Position numbers and translations under genes: made by a program
Part shown: positions 1 to 13,900 of the stretch, piece after piece
Layout: every line of letters begins with the position of its first letter
How positions within the stretch are numbered: the first letter of the stretch is position 1
Assembly (NCBI GenBank): GCA_027574665.1
Contig: CM050664.1
Span: forward strand, 17,882,774-17,946,773
Source: Rhynochetos jubatus
Lineage: Eukaryota > Chordata > Aves > Eurypygiformes > Rhynochetidae
Direction: 5' to 3'
DNA: 64,000 nucleotides
Notes under the pieces: generated by a model
Seen by the model: only the letters and a program-made list of their open reading frames with translations
Database searches by the model: none
What the model was told of the DNA's origin: nothing

Positions 1-243
1 AACGGCCTCAAGTTGTGCCAGGGGAGGCTTACAATGGATATTTGGAAAAATTTCTTCCCAGAAAGGGCTGTCAGCATTGGAACGGGCTGCCCAGGGAGGC
101 AGTGGAGTCACCATCCCTGGAGGGATTTAGAGATGTGTGGATGAGGCGCTCAGGGACATGGTTTAGTGGTGGATTTGGCAGTGCTGGGTTAAGGGTTGGA
201 CTTGATGATCTTACAGGTCTTTTCCAAACTAAAAGATTCTAAA
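1..243 (+). mobile_element. CR1 LINE, 3' end fragment (runs off left edge)
   Basis: The text follows the 3' part of avian CR1 almost word for word, as I remember it: a 'ggaacgggctgcccaggg' block, 'gtcaccatccctggaggg', 'gggacatggtttagtggtgg', then 'ttggacttgatgatctta' and 'caggtcttttccaa', ending near a single 'gattct' unit. CR1 is the dominant bird LINE; copies are usually truncated at the 5' end and end in short ATTCTATG-like repeats. This copy enters from outside the window, so its true 5' end is unseen. The open frame through it is not a gene. The good match suggests a relatively young copy. Confidence 0.9.
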
Positions 244-559
244 TAGGCAGGCAGAAGGGAATGACCAAGGGAAAATAACAAGCGTGAAAATGTGAACAAG
301 ATCCCGTGAACAACATCTCGGGCTGTCTGCCTTCCTCCTGTTTGCTTCCACAGTCTGAGCTCGGCAGGAAGAATAGCACAAGGGTGGGAAGCCTGCAAAT
401 ACTGTTACAAGCTCCAGTAGGATTGACATCAGTATGTTAGGGTGTCTCTGGGCTTCCCCAGTTTTGTTTCCCTTCACAGCTGACTTTGATGTGTTACACT
501 TGGCCAGACCTCTCAACACGTAAAGCCTTTACACGTGGGGCGTTTGCACACACCGATGC
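244..559. other. Intergenic, nothing recognised
   Basis: Ordinary-composition sequence between the CR1 end and the CpG-rich patch. Short open frames occur on both strands but show no splice context or family resemblance. I see no RNA gene or repeat that I can name. Confidence 0.5.
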
Positions 560-905
560 AGCAAACGCTCCTTCCAGGACCAAGCGTGGGAAGCGCTGGC
601 CCGGCTCGGCTGCCAGCCCCTGGACAGGGCCCAGCCCAGCCCAGCCCGGCCCCGCACCCCGCGGGCTGGGCCGAGGTTATCGAGCACCACCTGGCGGCTG
701 CCGGGCGGCCGGCGGGGCCCTCCCGTGGAGGGGGGCACCACGGGGGGCAGCAGGATGGGCTCTGGGGTAACTGAGCCCACGGGACGTCACGGGCTGTCGG
801 CCTGCTGCTGGGCCTGGCGGTGTGCCTGCGAGCTGCGGGCAGCCCGGGGCCTTGCGGCTGTGACAATGCGAGCCGGTAGAAACACCTGTAATCGGCTTTA
901 TGGGA
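560..905. promoter_or_regulatory. Small CpG-rich patch with a strong hairpin
   Basis: This stretch is much richer in G, C and CpG than its surroundings, with runs such as 'ccgggcggccggcggggccc'. It contains tandem CCCAG units from about 627. It also holds a perfect 10-base inverted repeat: gcccagcccg at 639-648 and cgggctgggc at 662-671, with a 13-base loop. A CpG island 17 kb upstream of LMTK2 could be an orphan island, a distal promoter or enhancer, or the edge of another gene. I see no coding exon that I can defend. The several open frames here are explained by high GC content. Confidence 0.5.
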
Positions 906-2899
906 ACGGTTCCCCCTCCTACGCCGAGTTAGCAGAGCAACAGGAGGGTTTATCAGCAGGGCACTGCAGTGCAGCAATAGAGAGACAAACTGTCGGTGGC
1001 AAAGTCAGGGCAGTTTCCAGTGCTGCCCCTTCCAGCTGCGCTGTTGTTTCATGTCCCCTCTGTGACTCCGCTGGTTCCCACGGGTGAGCACAGAGCTGCC
1101 CTGAGATGACCCAGACCCCTTTCATCCTGCCAGTGCATCTTGTACACGAGCCCTCGTCCTGGTGCCAGCTTTCCTAGGGCATTTCTCCTCAGGGGAGATT
1201 CAGTTCTCCAGAAAGATTTTCCCCCCTAGTCTTGATCCTGTCACCAGGCTATGAATAGCTCCCATTGGCATCGCTACCTGAATCATACCCACCCATGCTA
1301 AACCTTATGTAGATGCCTTCTGTTATGTAGAAACCTCACAAAGTGGATCCTCAAATTAATAGAAGACCCAATTTCAAAGAAAGCAGTCCTCTGGGATTTG
1401 AAATTCCCTGCAGTGCTCTATCCATTGGCACACAGGCATGTCTAAGTGCACAGTCAGAGCCTATTGGAATTAAGCTTATTCTAAGAGACTAAGCAGCCTA
1501 TCCTGACAGGCTACAAGTTACAGAGGATTTTGTGATTAAATCAGAATTATTCACACCCATTTCACATGTTCAGAAATCCAGAAAAATGAGAAAAGATTTC
1601 ATGTGATGGGCAAACAGAATGGGCTATGTGAGAGCTCTAGAGACAGATTATGATACTGTTGGGAAAGCTTAAAAGGAACAACAGACTGAGTTCAAACCAT
1701 GGTGCATGTGTTGTTGTTAATACTATTCCCACAGATGTTTGAGATGTCACAGGTATTTCTCAGACATACAAGAAAGGATTATGTATTCCCAGGTCGTTCC
1801 CAATGGGATATGAGCTTTTTTCAGTTTGACATGGAAACAAATAAAATAAGCACAATATTGACAATTACTTTGCTTCCTGTTGAGAACATGTTATGTAATT
1901 ATTCTGGCGTTCTTTCCTGGTCAGATAGGGTGGGGAAGATGACAGCTGTAGGGAAAAGAATGCTATAAAGACATTCAGCCATCCTGCAGTGGCCCAGAGA
2001 ATCACCTTCAGCAGGCACAGAAGTTGTGACCTTGAACTTGTATAGCATCACAGCAGAAGTTCTTTATCGCATACCATGCTTTGATAAAAGAGAGAAGAAT
2101 CAATAAAGCCAATAATGTAGACTGAACTGCTGATGCTGAATATAATTCTTACGAGGCAAAGGGTATTTGAAAAGAATATAATAAGCAATCCAAGTTTCCC
2201 GAGTCCTCTGTAACCCATGTCCAGTTTCAATTACCAAGGAGGGGCTTGCAGGAGGGTTACTCCAATTTATACTAAGAGAAGTAAGAATAGAAAAAGCAAG
2301 CACTTAAGGAATGAAAATTCAGCCCTAAGATTATAGAGGATAAAATGTCAAGCATTAATTAGTTTAGGCAATGGCAGAGAGTATATTACATTTGAAACGG
2401 GAGGGTGGAACTGCACTAGTACGTGATACGCTGCTGCACTGGAGCTGGTGCAGCAGAAGCAGACTGGAGAGGAGCATCCAGTGAGGTCCCATCGTGTGTG
2501 TCCCCCCCACATCAGTACGCCCAGGTACAAATCACAGCTGTCTGGGATGAGAAGTAGATCATTTAGCCATGTCTCGTCCAATGCACCGTGCACTTCCCAG
2601 GCAGATGTCTTCTTTCAGAGGGGAAATGGGGCAACTGGAAAAGCGCCAGCGTTTTGGAGGAACGGAGGAAAAAACCTCAGAAGCTAATTTGTGTGACAAC
2701 GGGGATGAGTTGGGAGGAACCCACTGGTTCCGGGCTGGTGGAACCTTTTGGCAATTCAAAAGCTCTGTGACGTATGGGATCCCTGCACGATAAATACAGA
2801 GGAACAGAGGTCTTGTCTTGTTTCAAACTTCTTTAGGTATATCCAGACCATTTGTGTACCACAGATTCATTCTCTTTCTCAGTCGTACAACTCTTCCGT
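906..2899. other. Intergenic, nothing recognised
   Basis: No convincing exon, RNA gene or named repeat. Open frames are short and lack splice context or protein-family resemblance. Confidence 0.5.
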
Positions 2900-4990
2900 G
2901 GGTACATCGAGTTTCAAGTTAAGACTGTTTAGGTTCCTTTCCCTTACTGCTGTCTCCGAAAGCTCATGCCAGTGTGCCATCTCCTTGAATAGCGAGAAAT
3001 GTTTTCTTTCGTTTTCAGTCTAAACACACTGCACATCAGATTATGAAAATTTGATCTTACCGTCATGTTAACTTTTAGCTTAGTTCTTTTTCCATGCTAT
3101 CTATCTCAAGATCTATTTCTAAAGGACTTGCATATTGTTTCTGCACTGTCACACTGAACAAACCATGCTCTTTGTATCTCTCCCTAAGACTGATACTTCT
3201 GTCATCGTTCTAATAGCCAGTCTGCATTGATTCCAGCTTAAGCTAATCTTTTCCAACACTGTTGACTGAAACTGTATAAACATTTTGCACAAAATCCTAC
3301 CGCTGCCTTGTCTAAAAGCCCCAATATTTCCTTCTCTACTAAAAATCTCACCTAACCCGTATGAACATTACATTATCTGTTTCCACAGCTGTGTCGTACT
3401 GGCAGCTCTGGCACAGTGACAGTCTATCAGAACACTCGGATCTTTTTCCTTCTCTGTTGCTTCCAGCTGATGAATCTCAAGAACATGACTTTGCAGTTCA
3501 CATTATTAAATTTCTATCACTGCAGGCAAGAAGGTCATCTAATTCCAGTGTGATGATCTGGTCCTCCTCATATTGTCGGTGCCTTCCAGCTTTGTATCAC
3601 ACGCAAACTTTTTGAGGCCAGGGCTGATCATTATTGCTGGTTCCTGGAAGTATACATTAAATGGTATTGCTCCAGAGACCAATCCCCAAGGAACACCACT
3701 GGGTAATTTGCTCCATTCTTAGAACTCCTTTTTTATTATAACCTGTTGCTCTTTGTTCACATTGCTTTTCTATTAAACCCTACCACTTCCACTCAGTAAT
3801 GATTTCCTATGGAGTACTGGATCAAATGATCCGGTTCAACTTCAACAGGCTGAGTTCCTGGCATTATTAATTCCGTTCTGAAAAGACAATTATCTTACTC
3901 AAAATATACTGGCTCAGTCCGACATCCTCTACTTTGGTAAACCATTTATTTTTTCTCACATTCTGTTTGCCTCCCTAAAATTAATTGTTCTTTCTTTCAA
4001 ATTTTTACTTAGACTTAGCATTATAATGAATTTTAAAAATACATTTTAGAATATATATACTTTCTTAAAATACTTTTTGAATATAAACATTATGTTTAAT
4101 ATACTGAAGTCCTAGGCAAACTTTCATTCAAATTCATTAAACTCTGGCTGCTTTTACTTGTCATTTCATACACCAGTTATTTCAATGTGCTAGGGAAGAG
4201 ATTGTATGTGTCCCCCAACATTTTTTGCGTTAAGAAAACCAGTTCGTGTCTCCTAAGATATTGTAATTTCTACTGTTTCCTTTATATATCATTCCCATCT
4301 GTCACTAGCCTTGTGTAAATCAAAGCAAATGTCCTCTTTGCTCACTCTGAAGTAACGCCATCTCGTTAGCTAATTGATTGTTAAAGAAACCCATCTTTTA
4401 CCATCCCTGTATCGTTGATGGAACTCTGCTGTCCTTGGTGGCATTTATTTTCTGCTTTATGTCTGGGAAGTCAAAGTCTTCCATAAACAAGGAATTGTGT
4501 TTATTATTTTCCTGTAATTTCACATCCCTTATAATTTCTATGCAAATTTGAACAGAGGAAGGAGGCTGTGAAAGATCCCCAGCACTATCCCTCTGGGGCA
4601 GTTTGTGTCATCTCTTGTCGCAGTCATTTCCACCCAAACAGAATCTATTTCATGGGTGTGATCACAGGAGATTTCTTTACACTCAGCCATTTCCTTAACA
4701 TTCAGTGACATCCATCCTCCCCTGCTCTCATTTCTCTTTCCTAAGAATCTCCATACATAGTGCATTAGTGAGAATATTCTGTCCTCAGCTGAAGTGCCGG
4801 GGGCACCTCCATGCACCGGCAGAGTTGTACATAGACCTTGGAGCTTCTGGTTTCTCATACTGCCTTTGGCATTGCCATTCTGTCTGTGCAAGGCAATTTT
4901 CAAAAGAGATGGGGCACGTCCGGTCTGAGGCATGCAGAAGAGAAGCCGTGTCCAGCCAGTGGTCAGCTGGTAACGGAATATTTCTCAAAG
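2900..4990 (-). mobile_element. Ancient degenerate CR1-type LINE, antisense
   Basis: Several segments, read on the minus strand, fall in the order expected for an old amniote CR1 of the kind common in turtles and crocodilians. On the + strand text these are 'ggtcatctaattccagtgtg' near 3532 followed by 'gatgatctggtcctcctc', then 'tttgtatcacacgcaaac' near 3591, 'ccaaggaacaccactgg' near 3687, and 'gtctgggaagtcaaagtc' near 4460. The spacing resembles the second open reading frame of the element, but frameshifts and stops are everywhere and no usable protein remains. Both edges are approximate; the 2900-3500 part is the least certain. It predates the bird-specific CR1 copies in this window. Confidence 0.6.
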
Positions 4991-7900
4991 ATGGCCTGAA
5001 ATAGCCATTTGGTAATTCAGCTGCCTGTCTGACACCCTCACTGCATAGGTCCTCAGGTCCTGACTGTCCACTCAGGGTTATCAGAGAGAAGCATTAATAT
5101 GAAATTAGAGCACAGAAACACTGTTTTTCACGCGTATTCAGTTGTCCCCCTGTGGATGTTCAGTATTTTTCTGGCATCCAGAGCCAATAAGAATAGTCCA
5201 GGCACTTCCTACAGAGAGATCTATTTGAGCTAACGAGTCATCTCCGTGTCTTATTTGTTCTTTACTTCTTCAGAGAAGTTATTTTAGCCACATCAGTGAA
5301 GGCATTCACTGAGATTATAAATTGCAACAGGGCCAGGGGCAGGGGAGAAATGTGCATCCACATACCCAATCCCCTGAATCCAGCAGAGATTTGCTTCTCG
5401 GCAGCGAGTGCAACATCAAACAAAAATAAAGGACTTGTTGAGAAACAGCATTGCTCAAGTTCTTTTCACCCCGGTCACTCGTGGCTGTGCACACCCAGCT
5501 GCTGCTGGGAGTGCCTCCAGACCGGGCTGGATGATGCAAAGCATTTTTCAGATGTTTGCACAATGAAGAATTGCCATCACAGGGTCAGGAGCAACTGTTT
5601 TTGGAAAGTAAATATTGTGCATTTCTCTGTTAGATAATAGCTCAGGGCAGTATGCGTTGAAGGTGGAGCCTGAAGGGAGAGCGTGGCAGTGAGTGGAAAG
5701 AGATATTCTTGCCTCCTGAACCAGGATGAATCTGCTGTGTGGCTCAAGTAATACTTTCCCTTTCATGTGTTACTACTGACTGCAATGCATCATGCTTAAT
5801 TTTTCAGAGATGTAAAATTAAATTAGAAAGGGGGAGAGCAGCGAAAAGGTTCAATGAATGGGAAAAAGAGTAATAATTTTGTATCTGACTCATCTTCAAA
5901 CCATTCCATCACATCAAAAATAGCTCAACTCATCATCAGGAATAAGTGCCAGCAACGGCATCTCAGCAGCTTCCTCATGTTTAGAGTTTAGCAGCCTTGG
6001 TCATGACTTCTGCACTCCTCCATGAAGCAAGAACAGCCTTCACCTGCAGTTTCACCATAGATTCGCTAGCAGTTAGGGAAAAAGGTGTTATAAGGGACCA
6101 CGTATCTGTTTGTTCTAAACTGTATTGTAATGTGAATTATTTGCCAGTGAAGATACAGAATAATCTTTCCTGTTTGTAGAACCAAAGTTGCACGTTCTAG
6201 ACCTCAATTTCCCCAAAGTATTTGTTTAAAACTTCAGTTTTGACCTAGTTCCAATTCTCATTGCTGAAAGCTACATAAAGTTCTGACTTGCAGAAATTTC
6301 CTTAATATATATGTAAACCCAAGAATTCTAGGCCCTTATCACCTGAAATATATAATGTTTTCAACAAGAGTCATTGTTTCTACATAAAGATATGCACAGG
6401 ATATTGCAGGCCAAGAAAAAAGGTGTAGTCCATATATATATTTCTTATTAACTGCTTTGACTTACGTGGTTTTATAAACAGCGTTGCCAGAGGAATTAGT
6501 TGCATGAGAGTCAGTGGAGAGAAAAACCACGGAAGAATTCTGCTCAAAACAAATTAAGCTTTAATACTGCAAAGTTGTCATTATGTGTATCAAAGGCTGT
6601 CGAAAGTCACGTTGCTGGGAATAACCAGGGGGCTTGTTAACGCAGTCATGATCATCTTTCTGACAGAAGCTCACTTTCGGGAAATGCGATAGGAAATTTT
6701 CCTTAGGTTCTCATCTCCTTCCCAGACTGTGTTTATCTCACTCTTAGTGTGCTTCGTCTTTAATTTCTCAGTTAGGAACTCATTTTTCACCATCTACAAA
6801 ACTATATAATGAATGATGAGCAAGTCTGCAAGGAGTCTTAAGCGAATGCAAGTTGCTTCTTTTCCTAGTTTTGGGAATGTGGGTTTCCTCAACTAATTTG
6901 AGTTGAGGCCCTTGTATAAATAGGGTCATATTGTGCTCCGTAGTGACAACACAAGGCAGATCCCTAATCTCTGCTTCCTGTAGTTCCATTTTGAAAGACA
7001 CTATTTTCTTCCTAGCGCGTCCTTTTTTTGGTGAGTAAGCCCTAAGTGAGTGTATTTCTTCCTTTCTAGTAATCTCTGTAATGTCTTATGAGTCTCTTAG
7101 GGGCTGACCCTTCATACATTGAATGGCCAGAATGGCTATTGAAGTCTGTGGCTGTTAAAAATTAAGTGCAGAATCAAAGAGGTATTCTGCTGGCAGCTTA
7201 AAGGCTTACAGAATTTGTAGCACTAATGTAAACCTTGTTTCTTTGGGATTTTATATGCATTCTTATGTATGTCTGTCACATGCAAATCTATCTGTGGAAT
7301 TCCTTTTCTGTCCTTCCTCAATAATTCTTTTTTTTTTTTTACGATTTGGCAGGAGCCTGAGTTCTTTCGCCAAATGTAGTAACATGCAGCCAAAAGCAAA
7401 AGCGTATCGATAATAATGCAGTAGGCAGAACACATGAATGCCTGTTCTGCTTCCAATCCGTGTGACTGTGTCTCATTTTTGCTGAGGTCTTTGGACACCG
7501 ATCGTGCAGGAAACAATCAGACCCAGTGTAGGAGTCCCTTTCTTTCCCCGAGTGGTGTAAATAAACATGACTATAAAGGATAGCTCTTCCCAGTATGTCC
7601 TGGGCCAGATGATGAATTGGACTTAAAATGACATACACAAAATGCATGACCAATTGCATATTTTAATTTGTAATTATCACAAGTACATATGCTAATTACT
7701 TGTCCTGCAGTAGCAGTAAAATAATATAAAAACCCTCTTTTGGTTTTTGTGGTCCATACTCTACAACTAATTTATTGGTCCTCTGAATGCAGTGAATATT
7801 GTTCCTCTGTGTGAATAATCTGTGTCTATATATCGCCGAATGCAAGATTCCTTCAACGCAGGGTCAGCAAATCCAGCAGTTAGGATGTACCTCCTGTGTT

Positions 7901-10900
7901 CCAAAGGGTGACCTTCATATCTCTGTCTCACTTAGTGTTTGGCCTCTTTAACCATTGTGGTTTCATTGTACAGCACTAAGCTGCTTTCTCTGACACTCTG
8001 TAATGTCTTGCAGTTCTACACAGCAGTACAAAACTTGCTTAAAGGAAGCCACAGTTCAGAGCCATCTGGAGGTGTACTTAGTTTCTCAGTGGTGGACAAA
8101 ACCATGTTCCAGACAAGGACAGGAATGACAGCAGAAAGGCACTTGGAGCACACATAGGAAGCAGTGACCACTGGCGAGCTCTTGGGACACCAACACAGTC
8201 CATGGCAGAGCCGTGTGTGTTTCTCACTCAGGGTTTACTCTAAGGAGAACTGTGTACATTCACTGAGCCACCTGCACGGCACCAGAGCCTGGAGGGAAGG
8301 TTAGCCTGGCTTCACGCTTTAACCGGTGCTGTTCAGGTCTCTGTGGGAGCCGTTGGCAGGTGATGGTGGGGCACAGACAGGATCTCCTGCCTTTCGGTGA
8401 TCATCCGGATGTTCTAGAGACCTTCCTTCTCCACTTTCTCTCCTGTTAGCACCTCCTGTACAGGATGAGGCTCCCAATAGATGAGCCCAGGAATCCTCAG
8501 CACGGCTATTTCCTCTCCAGTGGGCCTGCCCCAGCAGGGAATCTAGGTCAGCATGGAGAATGTTAATATATTGACTGCTGCCAGGCTTGTGTTTGCCAGC
8601 TGGAGCAAAGCACAGCGCAGCAAGGACGTGTGTGCAAGCCCATTCCCAGTGGTGGGACCAGCTAACTGTGCAGCGCTGCCAGGGAAGAGGAGAGCTCTCG
8701 TAACGATTCTGCTCTCCAGCAACTGTAATCAAATGCTAGGCAGAGGGAAAATCAGGCACGGCACACTGACGTTTCTGCCTGTGCACAAAGCGCAGTGGAG
8801 TATTTCTGTACAAGAACATTTCGTATAAGACCATTACATTTCATGTAGGAATGTAATAGAAGTTGTATTAATTTGCTCAATAAAAATAACGTTTTCTGTT
8901 ACCTGCATTCAGTGATTCAGCATTTCTGAGACACATCTTTGACAAAAATAAATGTGTCTAGAGGTTTGTGTGGGATGAAGATTGTATTTGGGTCAAATTA
9001 AAAAGCAGTCCATACTGTGTTGGATGGTTAAGCTGTAAAATTTAACCAATGAAAGGGCAAAAGTGATAATCTTGCTTTTACCAGCTCAGCAGTAAACAGA
9101 GCAGGTGCAAGCCATGTTTAATCCATGACCCCTGGGAAATGGTAATGCTAATTTCTGTTGTCTTCCTGTGCCAGCCACCAGGCTCTCTGACTGTCTAATC
9201 GAGAGCACTAGCTAGAAAGACTGATAAGGCACAACTGAGCACCTGGGTTGCATCGAAATGAGAACAGCTCTGTTAACTGCTGCTTACAGTAATATCCCAC
9301 TGCAGGCAACACCTGTGGTATGACTTCATAAATAGCTAACCTGAGCTGTGTTCACACAAGGTTAGTTCAGAAGCTGTCAGCTTGTTAGGCAGCTTCCCAG
9401 CCATGTGCTGACAGCACATGCTCATCGCATGAGGAAACCATGCTTTATGTTTTTATGGTACATTGTGACATAAAGTTGGGGTGGTTTTTTCCCTTGTCTT
9501 TAAAATTCCTAGTCTGCATGTTTCAAGTAGATGTGATTTTTAACATTTTCTAATGTCTTGGAGTGGGTATGGCAGTCACCCACCACGCTCTGGAAACACA
9601 TGGATAGTCAAAATTACTTACCACTGGTTGCATGTATTGCAGAGGAATGAAAATTGTGGCTAAGGTGCTGTTAACTGTTTTCTCAACTAGTTTAATCTCT
9701 GATGATGCTTTTTCTCAATTTACAGTAACAGTCACTGTACCCCATGGAGTTTACAGCACTGAAACAGCACTTCCTTTTGGTGTTGTGTGCAGATTTGAGT
9801 AAGAAATCCTCTTGCTGAACATCCTACTAATCCTTGGATTTTGATTAGCTTTGGATCTTTAGACTGAATTTCCTTCATGTTCAAATTATTTACATTTAGG
9901 AATTCTGAAGAAAAACTTGTCAGCCACCACTTCTTCCTCAGTGTCTATAGACGTTGATTCACAAGATTCATAGTCAGCAGTTTGTCATCAAACCCTTCTG
10001 AGCTCTTCAGAAGCCGTTTAGATTCTGTGTTTGATATACCATAAACATCCTACTAAGGTATATTTATTACTGGTTTCTACATTACCTTAATAGCAAAAGA
10101 AAACACCAGCTCTCCATAATGATAAATGTATTTTTTATTTGCATGAATTTTTCCTTTCTTGGACTGGGAAGGAAAATTATAACTACTGACATTTATTGAA
10201 TGAAATAGACCTTTTCAATTTAGTCAAAGCTTTGGAACGTAGCAAAGAGGTGAGCATTTTGAAAACCACCTTTTGTGCTCAGGTAACTACTGCTCATCCG
10301 AGATGGGATCATTCCCTGCGTTTTCCCAGAGTTCATCAGTAAAGATAGGAGACATATTTCTGCATATACTGGCACACGAGCAGTATCAGTCACATAAGCA
10401 GCCCTACTCCGCTGCAGGATATGGGCAAAACAATATAGTGCAGAATTAAAGGACATGCGATACTCCTGTGATGCTGTAACGAGGCGGGGAGGGGGAAAGA
10501 ATATCCCGCACAGCGAGTTGAGCTCATTAAGTTGTTAGTATTGCAGATGAGAACAGTTGTAGGAAGTATGATCCTGGCTTAAGTTTTCACCGTCTTTGTC
10601 TGTATTTCATAATCCAACTAGCAAAGCAACCTCATCGGTAGGACTCCAAACTGGTAAATACTTTTGTAAACCTGTTTATGTTGGGTTATTAAAGACAAGG
10701 AAGGGATTGTGGAAGAAAGGAGGTCTTTGATTCTTGGTTGCTCTTTAGACTCTCAGACTGCAAGGGCAAGGAAAATACACTACAGATTTTGGGTTTTGTA
10801 AGTAACGAGCTAAAATTAATAAGTAAACTTCTTAAAAAGACACTGACCTTAATAGTGCCAAGGTTGTTTTAAAATGTGCCTGCAATTTGGGTTTAGTGAG

Positions 10901-13900
10901 TCGCTCCTTGTCTGCAGCATAAGTTTTGCTCATTGGTTTTCATTGCTTTCTCTGCAACAAGTTTTCATGGAGGTTTTTTATACCTCTTTCTGTTCTGATT
11001 ACCCAATACTGCAGAAATTTTTGTCCAAGTACTACTTTGGATAAGTGCTTCTTGTTCTGAATTTTGTCTTTTGAGCCCATAACTATTAAAAATAAAGTAT
11101 CAAAAGTTACATGTTTTCTAGTGTACATGTGCTGGATAGATGGGTTTGTGCTCCTGGCTCAACTGGCAAGATTCTTCTTGATCCTGCTGAATGTGTCAAT
11201 TCACCTCGATTCTTCTCTGCCCGGTGGGTCCTGTTGAAATTTCAGTGCTCTGGAAGGCAGTGCTCGTTACTATAGGAAGAGCAGTAGGATTGCAAGGCAT
11301 CAACATTTCAGTACAGGGTAGATGCTTCCTTCCCTTACAGTGCTTCCGTGAACTGCACTTTCCTTTCAATCTAGCATCTTTCTGTTTCCTTCCAAGCGTG
11401 CACTTCAGCTGGAAGCATCAGAACACCAGTTGTCTGGGTGTTAGCAGCTTAGTCTCTTTTACTTACCCCTTTCTGGATCTGGCCTCCAGATCCTAGTGCT
11501 TCTTTTAAATATTCCCTTTGGCAGTATTGCAAATTATTTCCAAACTGGGATGAGCTTCCCCCCTTACGCAGAGTGGTCCTAAACCTGAAGTATTTGCTTA
11601 TGCTTTTACTAAACTAAGTGTGGAAGCCAGTGAGAGACTGTTGAAGGGAAATGCAAGTGGTCTAAGATAATTTCTGGTTTAATTTTGGAGCAATTACTTA
11701 GGATCAGGTTATTAAAGATACTTAAAATGAGAGGTGAGTGCTTCCATACATAAAAAAATTGTCCTTTAATCTTACCTGAGCTTCAGCCTGCTCAGTGTTA
11801 ATGAGAACTACTACTTCTATGAAGGTTTTTCTTAATTATTTTTTATAAAGTTAGGTATAAAGTGGTATGGAAATGGAAAGTACTGCAGTAATAGGCAGGT
11901 TGATCGAGAATACCCTGTTTGATAGGACTCAAAACACAGCTCTGAATAACTCAGTTTTTCTTTTTCAACAGGTGACACATTCAAGTGGTGATGTGTAATA
12001 TTTATTAAAATGTAGTATTAAAATTACTTTTTAGGGAGACATGCAAATCATACTACACCTTCTGCTCCAATGTTTGCCTTCCTTAATTGAAAGGGTTTGT
12101 GATGAAGAGATTCCTGCTGATCCAGGGGCCCAGGAACAGATAGTGCCTTTTTTTGTTGGCAAGCTTGCGTGAACAGTTTCCACCAGCAGAATACTTAAAC
12201 CTGGCTAATTACAGGGCCGTGCACTGCAGCCTTTGGGTTGTTTCCAAAGAGGTGCTGGTTCCATAGCTTGTAGGTTGTTTTACCAAACCCTTGCACTGGG
12301 GCTGAAATGCTGCTGAGCTCGTCCTTCGCAGGAGGTGCTGTTCTTGTCATGGTACCCCTGCAGTGTAAAAGCACAGGGAGCCTTCAGCAGTAACGCTTGT
12401 GTAGTCTCAGATGGGACAAGTTTTAGAGAGCTGCTGAGCAGCTTTAACTACTGCCTTCATGAAAGTATCGCAAGGGGAAGGGCTGAATTAAAGCCTCGCT
12501 GTTTGATCTGTTGTGTCTTACTTGGTCTGTTTGTGAGAACATTCTTTCTGGTTTGCTTTTTGTTTCCCTTGACACACATATAATGTATATTTACAGCAGT
12601 ACTGCATTAGACATTAGTTTGGTTAAAGAGTTTCTGTGTTCAGTACTGCTTTGCTGCATCTGGAGCAAAATTTAATAGAGCACAGCTTAGCGTTCACTAA
12701 AAATAAATAGGAGAGGGTGGCAAGGAGTTTCTAATGTAGCTATGCAAGTTTCACAACAGCTTCTTTACACAGAAGTCATCATTTTGCATTTCCTTTTGGA
12801 ACTTACTTAGTTAAATCCCCTGTAGCTCTGGAGGGAAGAGACACACATAATTTCTCTCAACATTTTGGTGAAAGTTTCTATAGGAAGCTTTTTTATACAG
12901 ATCTACCACCACAGATGTGTCTGTTAGCACAGCATTAGACAGTTGTCAGTGGCATAAATGGTTTCAAAATTGGCATGAATTGGCATTTTGGCTGGCCACA
13001 TCATCAGAGAGTAATATGTGGGGTAAGAAATTTGCCCACTCCTGACTGTATTCCTCGTGAGCCAGGATGGAATCCTGCTGAGAAGAAATTTAGACTGATG
13101 TTGGCACTTCTTAGGCCTTTTTGAGGGAGTACTTAAATGCTCTTTCACAAAAATTCATTATTTTGACTAACTACACTGATTCCATAAGAAGGTTCTGTGA
13201 ACTAACCTGAAATGAATTTGATGTAATAAAGTAAATAAAGTAAAATTAAATTAGTTGAATAAGGTGCATTTACAATTATGATCCATCTTCACACCTTAAT
13301 ATTAAAACCTCTTCAAAGTACACCTGTTTGAAGCCAAAGTAGGTAGCGCCTTTCCAGATTAGGCCCATCAAAATACAGTAGGTATTCCTGAGCCAACAGA
13401 AATTAAATTTGTACTGTTTTCCAGGACATTAGTGGCAGATGCAAATCCAAGTATGAAATATTTCCCAAGAGGAATGTAATTCCTTAATGGATTTACAAGG
13501 AATGGATTAAAAAGAGCTGTTGGGTCTTTATTTAATGCATGTTAAAATGAATATAAACTGAATTTTCTACCAGCAACCTAACAGTGCAATGACTGAAAGT
13601 GGAGGCTAAAATCAGTGGTATTTATTTTGTCTTTATCAGGTGGAGAGGCAAATCACTTTTTGAATATGAAAAGACAACACTGACAAGGAAAGAAAAGACT
13701 ATATATGAAAGGGAGAGATTTTTTGGGGGTCTGGAAGGGAGAGCAGGGTGTGTGTCTCAACATTCATGTCTACAGAAACTACTGTTTATGCTTAAAACAG
13801 TGACCTGGAATAACGACCTTGGTTCTGCGATCAGCTCTGTTCCTGATGCCCAGTGATACTGTTTTGTAGTAAGCAAGTTGTGAATCTTTTGGGGCTTTAC

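Noticed and set aside
4538-4933. Minus-strand 131-codon open frame
   Set aside because: Lies in the ancient CR1 relic and shows no coherent protein family signature.
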